A stretch of DNA of 49,607 nt from Lachnospiraceae bacterium (GTDB lineage: Bacteria > Bacillota > Clostridia > Lachnospirales > Lachnospiraceae): assembly GCA_014804365.1 (NCBI GenBank), contig JAAUZX010000011.1, positions 1 through 49,607 of the forward strand, written 5' to 3'. The notes under the pieces are model-generated. The model ran no database searches. It saw only the letters and a list, made by a program, of their open reading frames with translations, and had not been told where the DNA came from. This document shows, in pieces, positions 9,246 through 17,281 of the stretch (within the stretch, counting starts at the first letter, position 1; each line of letters begins with the position of its first letter). The position numbers and the translations under genes were made by a program.

Positions 9246-9300
9246 AGCAGCTTTTCCTTAAAGAGATGTCTCAACTTAAGGAAAAGCTGCTGTTTTCTTT
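9246..9300 (+). terminator. Strong intrinsic terminator overlapping the convergent gene
   Basis: A 16-bp perfect stem (9246-9261 with 9276-9291) is followed by GTTTTCTTT on the plus strand. The right arm is coding sequence for the last residues of the DUF1934 protein on the opposite strand. It terminates the 8668 gene and perhaps weakly the minus-strand operon. Confidence 0.85.
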
Positions 9301-9720
9301 GGAGCAGATATCGATTCTGATGTGGCAGTCGGACAGGAACTCGTAATTGATATCCAGCGCATAATCCACATCTACCACAATATTATCTTCGTGTTCTTCC
9401 ACCTGTATCCTCTTCGTGTCGATCCCGACAAGAATCTGTCCGAAGGGAGTGTTATAATTTGTCAGGTTTTTCTTGTTTTCCTGAAAAACCATATGAACAT
9501 TCACCAGTCCGTTTCTGGACAGTTCCAGCATATGTTCGCTGAACTTTAATCTGTTCTTAGTGGGCTGGGTAAACCCTTCCGTGATCTCCTCGTAGACCAC
9601 GTAATGCCTGTCATTTCTCTTATAGTAATCACCCACCGTCACCATCTCAACTTTATCTGCGTCCTCCTCGCGCTGGTCAAACTGCAGACCACGAAGGGTC
9701 AGTAATACTTCCCGTGTCAT
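9271..9720 (-). CDS. DUF1934 family protein (calycin-like beta-barrel)
   Basis: This 149-residue protein matches the DUF1934/YwiB-type family by its features: a short all-beta protein with an early GDYYKRNDRHYVVYEE segment, TKNRLKF, a central VHMVFQENKKNLTNYNTPFG and a C-terminal VDYALDINYEFLSDCHIRI. The family has a calycin-like fold and no established biochemical role. The ATG at 9720 is 6 nt after GAGG; the in-frame ATG at 9732 is less well placed. It is the last gene of the ispE-gntR-murI operon, 37 nt after murI. Its last codons form part of a terminator for the convergent gene. Confidence 0.85.
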   Translation of the reverse strand: MTREVLLTLRGLQFDQREEDADKVEMVTVGDYYKRNDRHYVVYEEITEGFTQPTKNRLKFSEHMLELSRNGLVNVHMVFQENKKNLTNYNTPFGQILVGIDTKRIQVEEHEDNIVVDVDYALDINYEFLSDCHIRIDICSKENSSFSLS

Positions 9721-9757
9721 ATACATCCTCATTTCTGCGCAGCATTTTATGTCACAC

Positions 9758-10591
9758 TCAATATTCGTCTATGTTAATCACTTTCGCGGACAGGATACCG
9801 TAAGTGAGAATCGAGTTGGCGAACTTCTGAAACTTATCCGCCCCGTCACTGACGAAGAAACGGTATAACTCCGTGCCCAGCTCCGGTCTGTGTTCGCTTT
9901 CAAGCCCTTGTTCCCGCAGAAGCTCTTTCAATTCCCGCGCAGTCTCATAAGCGGGATTCACCAATGTCACCCCGTCTCCCATAATTCTGCCGATGGTAGA
10001 GCGGATTATCGGATAGTGTGTGCACCCCAGAATCAACGTATCGATCCCCACATCAATCAGTTCCGTCAAATATCTCCTGGCAATCTCATCCGTCACAGGA
10101 TCCTCCCACAACCCCTCTTCCACCAATGGCACAAATAAAGGACAAGCTTTGCACAGTATCGTAGCACCACTGTCATTTTCTTTTATGTATCGGCTGTATA
10201 TGCCGCTACCGGTTGTGGCCTCCGTGGCGATCACCCCGATCTTACCGTTCTTCGTCGCCATGATTGCCGCCTTAGTACCGGGCTTCACCACACCGATAAT
10301 AGGAATATCCACTTCTTGTTCCAATTCATCCAAAGCATAGGCGCTTGCACTATTACACGCCACCACAATCGCCTTAACTCCCTGCGTCTGCAGGAATCTG
10401 ACAATCTGTCTCGAGAATTTGGTGATCGTATCCTGCGACTTGCTGCCGTAAGGAACTCTTGCCGTATCGCCGAAATACACGATCCGCTCATTGGGAAGCT
10501 GGCGCATGATCTCTCTCGCCACAGTCAGCCCGCCCACACCCGAATCAAACACGCCGATCGGTCTGTTACGCAACTCTTCATATCCACTCAT
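9758..10591 (-). CDS. murI: Glutamate racemase
   Basis: Converts L-glutamate to D-glutamate for peptidoglycan stems, in the cytoplasm and without cofactor. The 277 residues are typical. The hallmarks are FDSGVGGLTV at the N-terminus, the two catalytic cysteines in VACNSASA and LGCTHYP, and the associated acidic residues. The start is ATG at 10591 (MSGYEELRNRPIGV), which follows GGAAG. The longer frame from 10657 adds an unrelated N-terminus and is rejected. It lies in an operon between a small membrane protein and DUF1934. Confidence 0.95.
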   Translation of the reverse strand: MSGYEELRNRPIGVFDSGVGGLTVAREIMRQLPNERIVYFGDTARVPYGSKSQDTITKFSRQIVRFLQTQGVKAIVVACNSASAYALDELEQEVDIPIIGVVKPGTKAAIMATKNGKIGVIATEATTGSGIYSRYIKENDSGATILCKACPLFVPLVEEGLWEDPVTDEIARRYLTELIDVGIDTLILGCTHYPIIRSTIGRIMGDGVTLVNPAYETARELKELLREQGLESEHRPELGTELYRFFVSDGADKFQKFANSILTYGILSAKVINIDEY

Positions 10592-10653
10592 AATAATCTT
10601 CCATTCCTGCTCCGTATGAAAACTTCCACTTATATGGCTCTTTCCACCGGACT

Positions 10654-10941
10654 TCATGATTCCTCTTTATGAAACAACTGTTCCAGCCATTCAAGCAGTC
10701 TGCTCTTAACAACAACTTCATCTCCTGCCGCATTCAGGATATCCTCAATATCTGTCTCTTCCAGGACTATCTCCTGTCCGTCCACAACCATAATCTGCTC
10801 ATAAGTGCTTTCCGTAAAACAAAGCTCCGGATACAGAACGCCCCACCAGGTAAGCGCAAACATAACGACGGTTGCCGTGCGAATACGCAGATCCCGATAT
10901 CCTTTAAGTAATAGCTGTCTCACACACTGTCTGTTCCACAT
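10654..10941 (-). CDS. Small single-pass membrane protein
   Basis: A 95-residue protein of unknown function. The basic N-terminus (MWNRQCVRQLLLKGYRDLRIR) is followed by one TM helix (about 22-38). An acidic outer region contains VDGQEIVLEETDIEDILNAAGDEVV and ends in a short amphipathic segment. The ATG at 10941 follows AAGGAG; the longer frame from 11073 would add a cysteine-rich stretch without a good ribosome binding site. It lies between gntR and murI in the operon. No family recognised. Confidence 0.6.
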   Translation of the reverse strand: MWNRQCVRQLLLKGYRDLRIRTATVVMFALTWWGVLYPELCFTESTYEQIMVVDGQEIVLEETDIEDILNAAGDEVVVKSRLLEWLEQLFHKEES

Positions 10942-11074
10942 ATCATTACACTCCTTTTCTCCGATTGCGGGCCCGCCGGCGGTACATGATCCGCCGCATT
11001 CTGCATCGGCATGCCCGCATGTCGTCTTTCTAATAAGAAGTGTAACCTTGATCCTGCTCTCTATACGTGACACA

Positions 11075-11776
11075 TCAGATTTTCTTGTGGTGAGCGTTCC
11101 GTTCCTGTTCCAGATGTATCTGCCTGATTACAAACCGCTCCTGATTGTCTATGTGAAGCTTTGCGGCTGCGGCCGCTTTCTCTTTATCTCGTCTGATGAT
11201 ACTTTCGTATATCATTCTATGTTCATCGATCAGGTTATCATGACGGTTTTCATCCTTAATATATTCAAAACGGTACCGGTACATCTGCTCTGACAGATTA
11301 TTGATCAGCTGAATCAACCGACTGTTGCCCGTCGCCTGTACAATAATATCGTGGAGCGCCACATCCGCCGCCGCAATCGTAGTCGCATCTTTCGTCTCTG
11401 TCGCCCGCTCGAACTCATCACATGCCTGTTTCAACCGCTCTTCCTCTTCGGTCGTAATTCGGTCGCAGGCCAGTTCCGCGCAGAGTGCATCCAGCGCGCG
11501 ACGCACCTCCAGCACTTCCTTAAGGCTCTTCTCCGTGATCTGGGCCACCTCTGCACCGCGGCGCGGAATCATAATCACCAGCCCCTCCAGTTCCAGCTTA
11601 CGGATCGCCTCTCTAATCGGCGTCCTGCTGACCCCTAGACGATTCGCCAGATGGATTTCCAGCAGACGCTCTCCTGGCTTCAGTTCACCTGTCAGAATCG
11701 CTTTGCGAAGCGTATTAAACACCACATCCCGCAAGGGAAGGAGCTCATCCATAGTCATTTCCAAATGATCTTCCAT
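11075..11776 (-). CDS. GntR-family (FCD/FadR-type) transcriptional regulator
   Basis: A 233-residue DNA-binding protein. The N-terminal winged helix (about 12-78) has GERLLEIHLANRLGVSRTPIREAIRKLELEG, the GntR signature. The C-terminal all-helical FCD domain (about 85-215) has D..LH..I..A.GN and two later His (DEHRMIY, KLHIDNQ) that could bind a metal, a common trait of FCD regulators that sense carboxylates. It is 48 nt after ispE in the same operon. The ispE promoter has two TTGTATACAA-type sites of the kind bound by this family, so autoregulation is likely (inference). The effector is unknown. Confidence 0.92.
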   Translation of the reverse strand: MEDHLEMTMDELLPLRDVVFNTLRKAILTGELKPGERLLEIHLANRLGVSRTPIREAIRKLELEGLVIMIPRRGAEVAQITEKSLKEVLEVRRALDALCAELACDRITTEEEERLKQACDEFERATETKDATTIAAADVALHDIIVQATGNSRLIQLINNLSEQMYRYRFEYIKDENRHDNLIDEHRMIYESIIRRDKEKAAAAAKLHIDNQERFVIRQIHLEQERNAHHKKI

Positions 11777-11824
11777 CCATAACCGCCTTTCTTAAATATA
11801 TTATATGCCATACACCACATATCA

Positions 11825-12691
11825 TTAACACTCATGAAACGTTGTCACATGAACCTGCCTTGCGAGACCGCTGCGCACTACAGCTTCCGCCGCCTTATGA
11901 GCCGTCTCCCGCTGCGTAAAGATACCGAACACGGTGGGACCGCTGCCGCTCATCAGCGCATTCTCGGCAGCTTCGCCGCGAAGCAGTTCTTTCAATTTCT
12001 CTATGACAGGATACTCCCTGACCGTAACCGTCTCCAGTACGTTGTCGAGGCGATCTGTGATACCCTTAAGATCATGCGCCCGGAGCGCCTCGATCATACC
12101 GTCGATATCGGGGTGATACGTCAGCGTGTCGGCATGCAGATTGCCATAGACAAATGCGGTAGACACATTGATATCCGGTTTCGCCACTACGAGGAAGCAT
12201 GCCGGCGGTGTCGGCAGCGGCGATAATATCTCTCCGATCCCCTCCGAAAGCATCGTCCCGCCTACCAGACAATAGGGAATATCCGCCCCCAGTTTTACAC
12301 CCAATTTCTGTAGTTCGGTAATAGAATATCCCATCTGAAACAATTCATTCAATCCGTGCATAGTCGCAGCAGCGTCCGAGCTTCCCCCTGCCATACCCGC
12401 GGCGATCGGTATCCTCTTGGTCAGTGTGATCCGCACACCTTCCTGAACCGCTCTCTCCCGCATAAGCAGATCCGCCGCTTTACAGATCAGATTGTCGCCG
12501 TTTACGGGCAGCTCCCCACAATCCGTCCGAAGCTCGATCCCCGGTTTAACCGTTTTCTCAAAAAGCAGATCATCACACAGATCCACTGTCTGCATGATCA
12601 TCCTGACTTCGTGATAGCCGTCAGCCCTGCGCCTTAAGACATCCAGTCCGATATTAATTTTCGCATATGCCTTGCGGGTAATTTGATCCAT
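11825..12691 (-). CDS. ispE: 4-diphosphocytidyl-2-C-methyl-D-erythritol kinase
   Basis: GHMP kinase of the MEP (non-mevalonate) isoprenoid pathway; phosphorylates CDP-methylerythritol with ATP. The 288 residues fit. The N-terminus has KAYAKINIGLDVLRRRADGYHEV, the conserved substrate-binding start. The ATP loop is PIAAGMAGGSSDAAATMHGLN, and the C-terminal GHMP motif LMSGSGPTVFGIF is present. The ATG at 12691 sits 6 nt after GGGAG; the longer frame from 12754 runs through the promoter and is rejected. It is the first gene of the operon with gntR, a small membrane protein, murI and DUF1934. Confidence 0.95.
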   Translation of the reverse strand: MDQITRKAYAKINIGLDVLRRRADGYHEVRMIMQTVDLCDDLLFEKTVKPGIELRTDCGELPVNGDNLICKAADLLMRERAVQEGVRITLTKRIPIAAGMAGGSSDAAATMHGLNELFQMGYSITELQKLGVKLGADIPYCLVGGTMLSEGIGEILSPLPTPPACFLVVAKPDINVSTAFVYGNLHADTLTYHPDIDGMIEALRAHDLKGITDRLDNVLETVTVREYPVIEKLKELLRGEAAENALMSGSGPTVFGIFTQRETAHKAAEAVVRSGLARQVHVTTFHEC

Positions 12692-12721
12692 CATCTGCTC
12701 CCAACTGTACTTAATTGCATT

Positions 12722-12773
12722 TTGTATACAATGATTGTACTTTATTATATACAATACAGTGTCGTTTCGTCAA
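12722..12773 (-). promoter_or_regulatory. ispE operon promoter with two GntR-type palindromes
   Basis: Minus strand: TTGACG (plus 12768-12773), 18-nt spacer, TATAAT (plus 12744-12749). The perfect palindrome TTGTATACAA lies at 12722-12731. A near copy, TTATATACAA, at 12745-12754 overlaps the -10. This shape fits sites bound by FCD-type GntR regulators, and such a regulator is the second gene of this operon. Confidence 0.6.
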
Positions 12774-12851
12774 GATATGCCCTGATTTTCCCGATGTCAT
12801 GAGTGGACAGATATTTGTCATAAATTTTTTTTAAAAAATATGCCTGACACC

Positions 12852-12906
12852 TAATTTTTCCAAAGCAATGGTACGATATAGATAATAGAAGAAGGGGACT
12901 GTCCCC
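12852..12906 (+). promoter_or_regulatory. Sigma-28 (SigD)-like promoter and 5' UTR palindrome
   Basis: TAAT (12852-12855), 16 nt, then TACGATAT (12872-12879) resembles the motility sigma factor consensus TAAA-N14/16-GCCGATAT, with the CGATAT core intact. No good sigma-A -35 fits. A palindrome GGGGAC-T-GTCCCC (12894-12906) lies in the presumed 5' UTR. Confidence 0.4.
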
Positions 12907-12957
12907 TGCATGTAACTGAAAACAGAAATCAACAACAAATTCCAAGGAGGGATACCA

Positions 12958-13575
12958 ATGAGCGTAAACGGAGTTACAGGTGCTGCAAATACTTATGATG
13001 TTTATCAGGCGAATCAGGCAGCCGCTAAGACAGCCGAAGAGAAGACTTCCGAAGCTAAGGCTTCCGAAGAGAAGAAAAATATAGGTGTTGTCTACGAAGC
13101 ATCGAAAGACGCAGACACCAAGACTGCCAAGACTTACACACAGAACACAAGCTTAGTAAACAAGATGAAAGCCGATGCCGAAGCACATACACAGCAGTTA
13201 CAGAATATTGTGCAGCAGTTGATGAGCAAGCAGGGCGAGACCTACAATACCGCAAATGGTATATGGTCAGTCTTAGCAAGCGGTAAATTCACAGTAGATG
13301 CCGCTACGAAGGCACAGGCTGAGAAAGATATCGCAGAAGACGGTTACTGGGGTGTTGAACAGACATCCGACAGAATCATTGATTTTGCAACTGCACTGAC
13401 AGGCGGTGATCCGAGCAAGATCGAAGAGATGCGCGAAGCTTTCAAGAAAGGCTACAAACAGGCTGAGAAGACATGGGGCGGTCAGCTGCCTGACATTTCC
13501 CAGAGAACTTACGATGCTGTAATGGAAAAGTTTGACAAACTGGCAGAAGAAGCCGGACTTACAACGTCAAACTAA
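12958..13575 (+). CDS. Conserved helical protein of unknown function, possibly motility-linked
   Basis: A 205-residue protein without a signal peptide or TM helix. Residues 1-60 are low-complexity Ala/Glu/Lys/Thr sequence, probably disordered. A helical stretch follows (65-95, MKADAEAHTQQLQNIVQQLM). A conserved-looking C-terminal region (125-200) has DGYWGVEQTSDRIIDFA, GDPSKIEEMREAF, WGGQLPDISQRTYDAV. It has no cysteine. Strong ribosome binding site AAGGAGG. The upstream promoter looks like a sigma-28 type, so an accessory flagellar or chemotaxis role is possible, but that is inference. It is followed by two terminators. Confidence 0.65.
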   Translation: MSVNGVTGAANTYDVYQANQAAAKTAEEKTSEAKASEEKKNIGVVYEASKDADTKTAKTYTQNTSLVNKMKADAEAHTQQLQNIVQQLMSKQGETYNTANGIWSVLASGKFTVDAATKAQAEKDIAEDGYWGVEQTSDRIIDFATALTGGDPSKIEEMREAFKKGYKQAEKTWGGQLPDISQRTYDAVMEKFDKLAEEAGLTTSN

Positions 13576-13608
13576 TCTGTGTTATCATATTTATTTCCTA
13601 TGTTAAAA

Positions 13609-13640
13609 GAAGTCAGGTTTCATAGCCTGACTTCCTTTAT
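13609..13640 (+). terminator. Terminator after the 12958 gene
   Basis: AAGTCAGG (13610-13617) pairs with CCTGACTT (13626-13633), followed by CCTTTATTAT. Confidence 0.6.
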
Positions 13641-13653
13641 TATACCCACTTTC

Positions 13654-13684
13654 CGGACAAGCTTAATTGCTTGTCCGTTTTTTA
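13654..13684 (+). terminator. Second terminator, ending at the convergent gene
   Basis: A 9-bp perfect stem CGGACAAGC/GCTTGTCCG (13654-13662, 13669-13677) is followed by six T. Its tail runs into the stop codon of the opposite-strand serine hydrolase. Confidence 0.8.
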
Positions 13685-14860
13685 ATCCTCCAGCGCGGAA
13701 AACAACACATTACGTATCCTACGAGTATATGCGGTAGTTCCCGAGCACGTCTTCTGCTGCATAATCAACAGCGTCAGATCATGTGCCGGATCATTCACCA
13801 TATGTGTACCCAGCCAGCCGTCCCAGCCATACTCGCCTCTGCTGCCGAGCCCGGCTGCTTCTTCCGGAGAATCCATAATACGCATCAGGTTGCCGTATGT
13901 ATATCCCTGCAGTGATTCCCATGTCTCCACGCCCCGTCTCTGTGCCGGCGTAACATGCGCAGTGGTCATGTACTCTACCGTGCGGGATGACAGAATCCTT
14001 TTTTTCCGATATGATCCCATGCCCAGCAGCATCTGCGTAAACTTCGCATAATCGTCTATGGTAGAGCACAGTCCCGCACCGCCCGACTCATATGCCGGAC
14101 GCCGTTTCATCTGATTCTGTATGCCCAGATGACACTCGGTCTCTTCCACCAGCCTGTCTTCCGATTCCTGATAGACTTTCGCCAGCCGTCCCTGCTTATC
14201 TTCCGGCACATAGAAATCCGTATCGTTCATGCCGAGCGGTTCGAAGATCCGCTGTTTCAGGAAATCACCGAACCGCATGCCGGATACCACCTCCACTATG
14301 GCTCCCAGCACATCCGCTGACAAACCGTACTGCCATGTAGTGCCCGGAATAAATGCCAACGGCAGTTTTCCGATCCTGTTCGCGATCTCGACCGTGGTCA
14401 GCGCCTGATCTGTCAACAGCTTGTCCTTAACTTCTTCGATCAGCTTATCGCATCTGATCTCCGCAGGCGATCCCTCTCCCGGATACGTCAGGCCGGAAGT
14501 CATATTCAGCAGGCTCTGTATCGTAATCGGACGTTTGACCGGCACGATCACCCCCTGTTCTATCACATATTGATTCCGGAATCCCGGAAGATAATCGGAC
14601 GCCTGATCCAGCAGATCGATCCTGCCCTCCTCTAATAAAATCATAACTGCAGCCGCCGTGACCGGCTTCGTCATGGAATACAATCTGTGTATGGTATCCC
14701 TCGTCATATTGTGCTCTGCCGCAATATCACGATATCCCGTCTCATAATAACACTGTTCTTCGCCATGCTGTATGATCAGACAGCTGGCTCCCGATACGAA
14801 TCCCCGATCCGTCATCTCCCGCATAATATCCTGTATTCTACCCAATTTCTCCAGATTCAT
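13682..14860 (-). CDS. Serine hydrolase, beta-lactamase class C / EstB-like
   Basis: A 392-residue cytoplasmic protein of the beta-lactamase/transpeptidase-like fold. Ser62 and Lys65 in YSMTK form the SxxK motif, Tyr178 in WQYGLSAD is the YxN-like catalytic tyrosine, and GWDGWLGT near the C-terminus replaces the KTG box with a WxG form. That set is typical of family VIII esterases and D-aminopeptidase-like proteins rather than true AmpC enzymes. There is no signal peptide, so drug resistance is unlikely. The ATG at 14860 follows CGGAGGGAATT; the longer frame from 14986 is rejected. It lies next to the glycan locus; a deacylating role there is only a guess. Confidence 0.88.
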   Translation of the reverse strand: MNLEKLGRIQDIMREMTDRGFVSGASCLIIQHGEEQCYYETGYRDIAAEHNMTRDTIHRLYSMTKPVTAAAVMILLEEGRIDLLDQASDYLPGFRNQYVIEQGVIVPVKRPITIQSLLNMTSGLTYPGEGSPAEIRCDKLIEEVKDKLLTDQALTTVEIANRIGKLPLAFIPGTTWQYGLSADVLGAIVEVVSGMRFGDFLKQRIFEPLGMNDTDFYVPEDKQGRLAKVYQESEDRLVEETECHLGIQNQMKRRPAYESGGAGLCSTIDDYAKFTQMLLGMGSYRKKRILSSRTVEYMTTAHVTPAQRRGVETWESLQGYTYGNLMRIMDSPEEAAGLGSRGEYGWDGWLGTHMVNDPAHDLTLLIMQQKTCSGTTAYTRRIRNVLFSALED

Positions 14861-15241
14861 AATTCCCTCCGTTCTATACGCCTGTCTGTTGAGATTCATA
14901 TCCACGCCGGTTATTGCATCAATTTGCAGATTATTGGCTCGTATAACAACAAACAAACCACGCATGTTCATAATGTGCCGTTTCATTCAAATCCGCTACT
15001 TCTTATATGATTCAATATACCACATATTCCGCCATTACGTAATTACCCGGCGTATAAAATCTTATATCATACATAATAGTTACCATTTCTATCTGTACAG
15101 AGGACACCCTTGACAAATATAAAAAGTAACAATTTACTAAAAATACATGTAATAAATCAGCAATTTAACAAGTAGCCCATTTTATATAAATAAGTTATAC
15201 TGTTCGCAAACACACTAAAAAAGAAAGGATTCCCACATATT
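14861..15241. promoter_or_regulatory. Divergent intergenic region before the GH42 gene
   Basis: AT-rich. It contains a TATACT -10-like box at 15196-15201 upstream of the GH42 gene without a good -35, which fits an activator-dependent promoter. A TTGACA at about 15110 has only a poor -10. No ORF or strong hairpin was seen. Confidence 0.4.
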
Positions 15242-17257
15242 ATGATTGAAAACAATAACGTACACAAAATCTTATACGGCGGCGACTATAATCCGGAGCA
15301 GTGGCCGGAGGAAAGCTGGGAAGAAGATATGCGTCTGATGAAACTGGCGCACATTGACGTAGTCACGCTGAACGTATTCAGCTGGGCAGCCCTGCAGCCT
15401 TCCGAGGACACGTACTGTTTCGATAAACTGGACCGAATTATGGAAACGGTCACGAAGCACGGCATGAAGGTCTGCCTTGCCACTTCCACGAGCGCACATC
15501 CCGCGTGGATGGCCCGCCGGTATCCCGATATCCTCAGAACCGAGTTCAACGGTATGAAGCGCAAATTCGGCAGTCGTCACAACTCCTGCCCGAATAGTCC
15601 GACCTATCGCAAATACGCGCAGGCGCTGGCCGGAAAGCTGGCGGAACGCTATCAGTCTTATGACAACATTGTTGCGTGGCACATCTCCAACGAATACGGT
15701 GGTGAGTGTTACTGTGAAAACTGTGAACGTGCATTCCGTAAATGGCTGCAAAATAAATACAAGACCATCGATGCTGTCAATGAAGCTTGGGACACTGCTT
15801 TCTGGGGACACACTTTCTATGATTTCGAAGATATCGTACTGCCCAACATGCTGTCGGAGCATTTCGATGTAAACAGGACGACTTTTCAGGGAATCTCTCT
15901 GGATTACAGAAGGTTTAACTCAGAGAGCATTCTGGACTGCTTCCGTCTGGAATACGACACGGTCCATGCCATCACGCCGAACATCCCGATCACGACCAAC
16001 CTGATGGGCAACTATCAGCCGCTGGACTATCAGATGTGGGCCAAATATATGGACTTCATTTCATGGGATAACTATCCCGCCTACAATGCCACTTTGGAGG
16101 ACACCGCCTTCAAGCATGACCTCATGCGCGGTCTAAAGCAGGGTAAACCGTTTGCCCTGATGGAGCAGACCCCCAGCGTCACCAACTGGCATCCTTACAA
16201 TGCACTGAAACGTCCCGGCGTCATGCGTTTATGGAGCTATCAGGCCGTAGCACACGGCTCGGATACCATCATGTTTTTCCAGATTAAAAGGAGCATCGGC
16301 GCATGCGAAAAATACCACGGCGCAATCATTGACCATGCCGGTCATGAAAACACAAGAGTTTTCCGTGAAATATCCCAACTGGGTGCGGAACTTGACAAGA
16401 TCGGCTCCCTCACGCTCGGCGCAAGGACAGATTCCAAAGCGGCAATCGTTTTCGACTGGGATAACTGGTGGGCAACCGACTATTCAGCCGGTCCCAGCGT
16501 TAATCTGCACTACTGCGATGAGATACTGAACTATTATAAAGCTTTCAACAATCTGAATATCCCTGTGGATCTAGTCAGCGTGGAAGATGACTTATCAGAC
16601 TACCGCATTGTGATCGCTCCCGTCCTGTATATGGTGAAACCGGGTTATGATGAGAAACTGCGCCGTTTCGTACAGAACGGCGGCACATTTGTGACCACAT
16701 TTTTCAGCGGCTACGTTGATGACCACGATCTGGTTACCATCGGCGGCTATCCGGGTAAACTGCGGGATATCCTCGGTATCTGGGTAGAGGAAGAAGATGC
16801 TCTTCCCGAAGACGCACACAACAGCTTTACCTACAAAGGCACTACATACCCCGCCTCACTGCTCTGCGATCTGCTGTATACCGAAGGGGCAGAGGCTCTC
16901 GCGTCCTACGAGACAGATTTCTATGCCGGCATGCCCGCCCTGACCCGTAACACTTACGGCAAAGGCACAGCTTACTATGTTGCCACCCGTTCCAATGCAG
17001 ATTTCTATCGCACCCTTATCGACGAAATCTGTACTGCCGCCGATATCCAACCCATTATCGACACCCCGGACTGCATAGAAGTAACAAGACGCTCCAACAA
17101 TAACGGCACCTTCCTGTTCTTCCTAAATCACGATACTAAGGAACATGCTATCACGCTTAACTGTTCAGGACGGGATATCCTCACCGACACAGAATATCAA
17201 AGCGGCGGCACACTTACCCTGGCAGCCAAAGACGTTGCAATCCTGCAACTTAACTAA
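15242..17257 (+). CDS. Beta-galactosidase, GH42
   Basis: Hydrolyses terminal beta-D-galactosides. The 671 residues show the usual three domains: TIM barrel (about 10-390), a glutaminase-like trimerisation domain (about 395-600) and a small C-terminal beta domain. The acid/base is Glu151 in WHISNEYGG and the nucleophile Glu308 in FALMEQTPS. Cys116, Cys156, Cys158 and Cys161 form the four-Cys zinc site known in GH42. There is no signal peptide, so it acts on imported oligosaccharides. It has a GAAAGGA ribosome binding site and is 24 nt before the GH29 gene, in one operon. In this locus it probably removes galactose from xyloglucan side chains, perhaps after fucose removal. GH42 enzymes can also act on galactan or milk oligosaccharides. 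Confidence 0.93.
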   Translation: MIENNNVHKILYGGDYNPEQWPEESWEEDMRLMKLAHIDVVTLNVFSWAALQPSEDTYCFDKLDRIMETVTKHGMKVCLATSTSAHPAWMARRYPDILRTEFNGMKRKFGSRHNSCPNSPTYRKYAQALAGKLAERYQSYDNIVAWHISNEYGGECYCENCERAFRKWLQNKYKTIDAVNEAWDTAFWGHTFYDFEDIVLPNMLSEHFDVNRTTFQGISLDYRRFNSESILDCFRLEYDTVHAITPNIPITTNLMGNYQPLDYQMWAKYMDFISWDNYPAYNATLEDTAFKHDLMRGLKQGKPFALMEQTPSVTNWHPYNALKRPGVMRLWSYQAVAHGSDTIMFFQIKRSIGACEKYHGAIIDHAGHENTRVFREISQLGAELDKIGSLTLGARTDSKAAIVFDWDNWWATDYSAGPSVNLHYCDEILNYYKAFNNLNIPVDLVSVEDDLSDYRIVIAPVLYMVKPGYDEKLRRFVQNGGTFVTTFFSGYVDDHDLVTIGGYPGKLRDILGIWVEEEDALPEDAHNSFTYKGTTYPASLLCDLLYTEGAEALASYETDFYAGMPALTRNTYGKGTAYYVATRSNADFYRTLIDEICTAADIQPIIDTPDCIEVTRRSNNNGTFLFFLNHDTKEHAITLNCSGRDILTDTEYQSGGTLTLAAKDVAILQLN

Positions 17258-17281
17258 AAAATTCAGAAAAGAGAATAGCCC

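Noticed and set aside
13682..14860. True class C beta-lactamase (resistance gene)
   Set aside because: There is no signal peptide, and the KTG box is replaced by WLG. The features fit an EstB-like esterase or peptidase.
15272..15862. Large antisense ORFs inside the GH42, GH29 and GH31 genes
   Set aside because: They are mirror frames of well-conserved enzyme genes with no start signals or recognisable domains.
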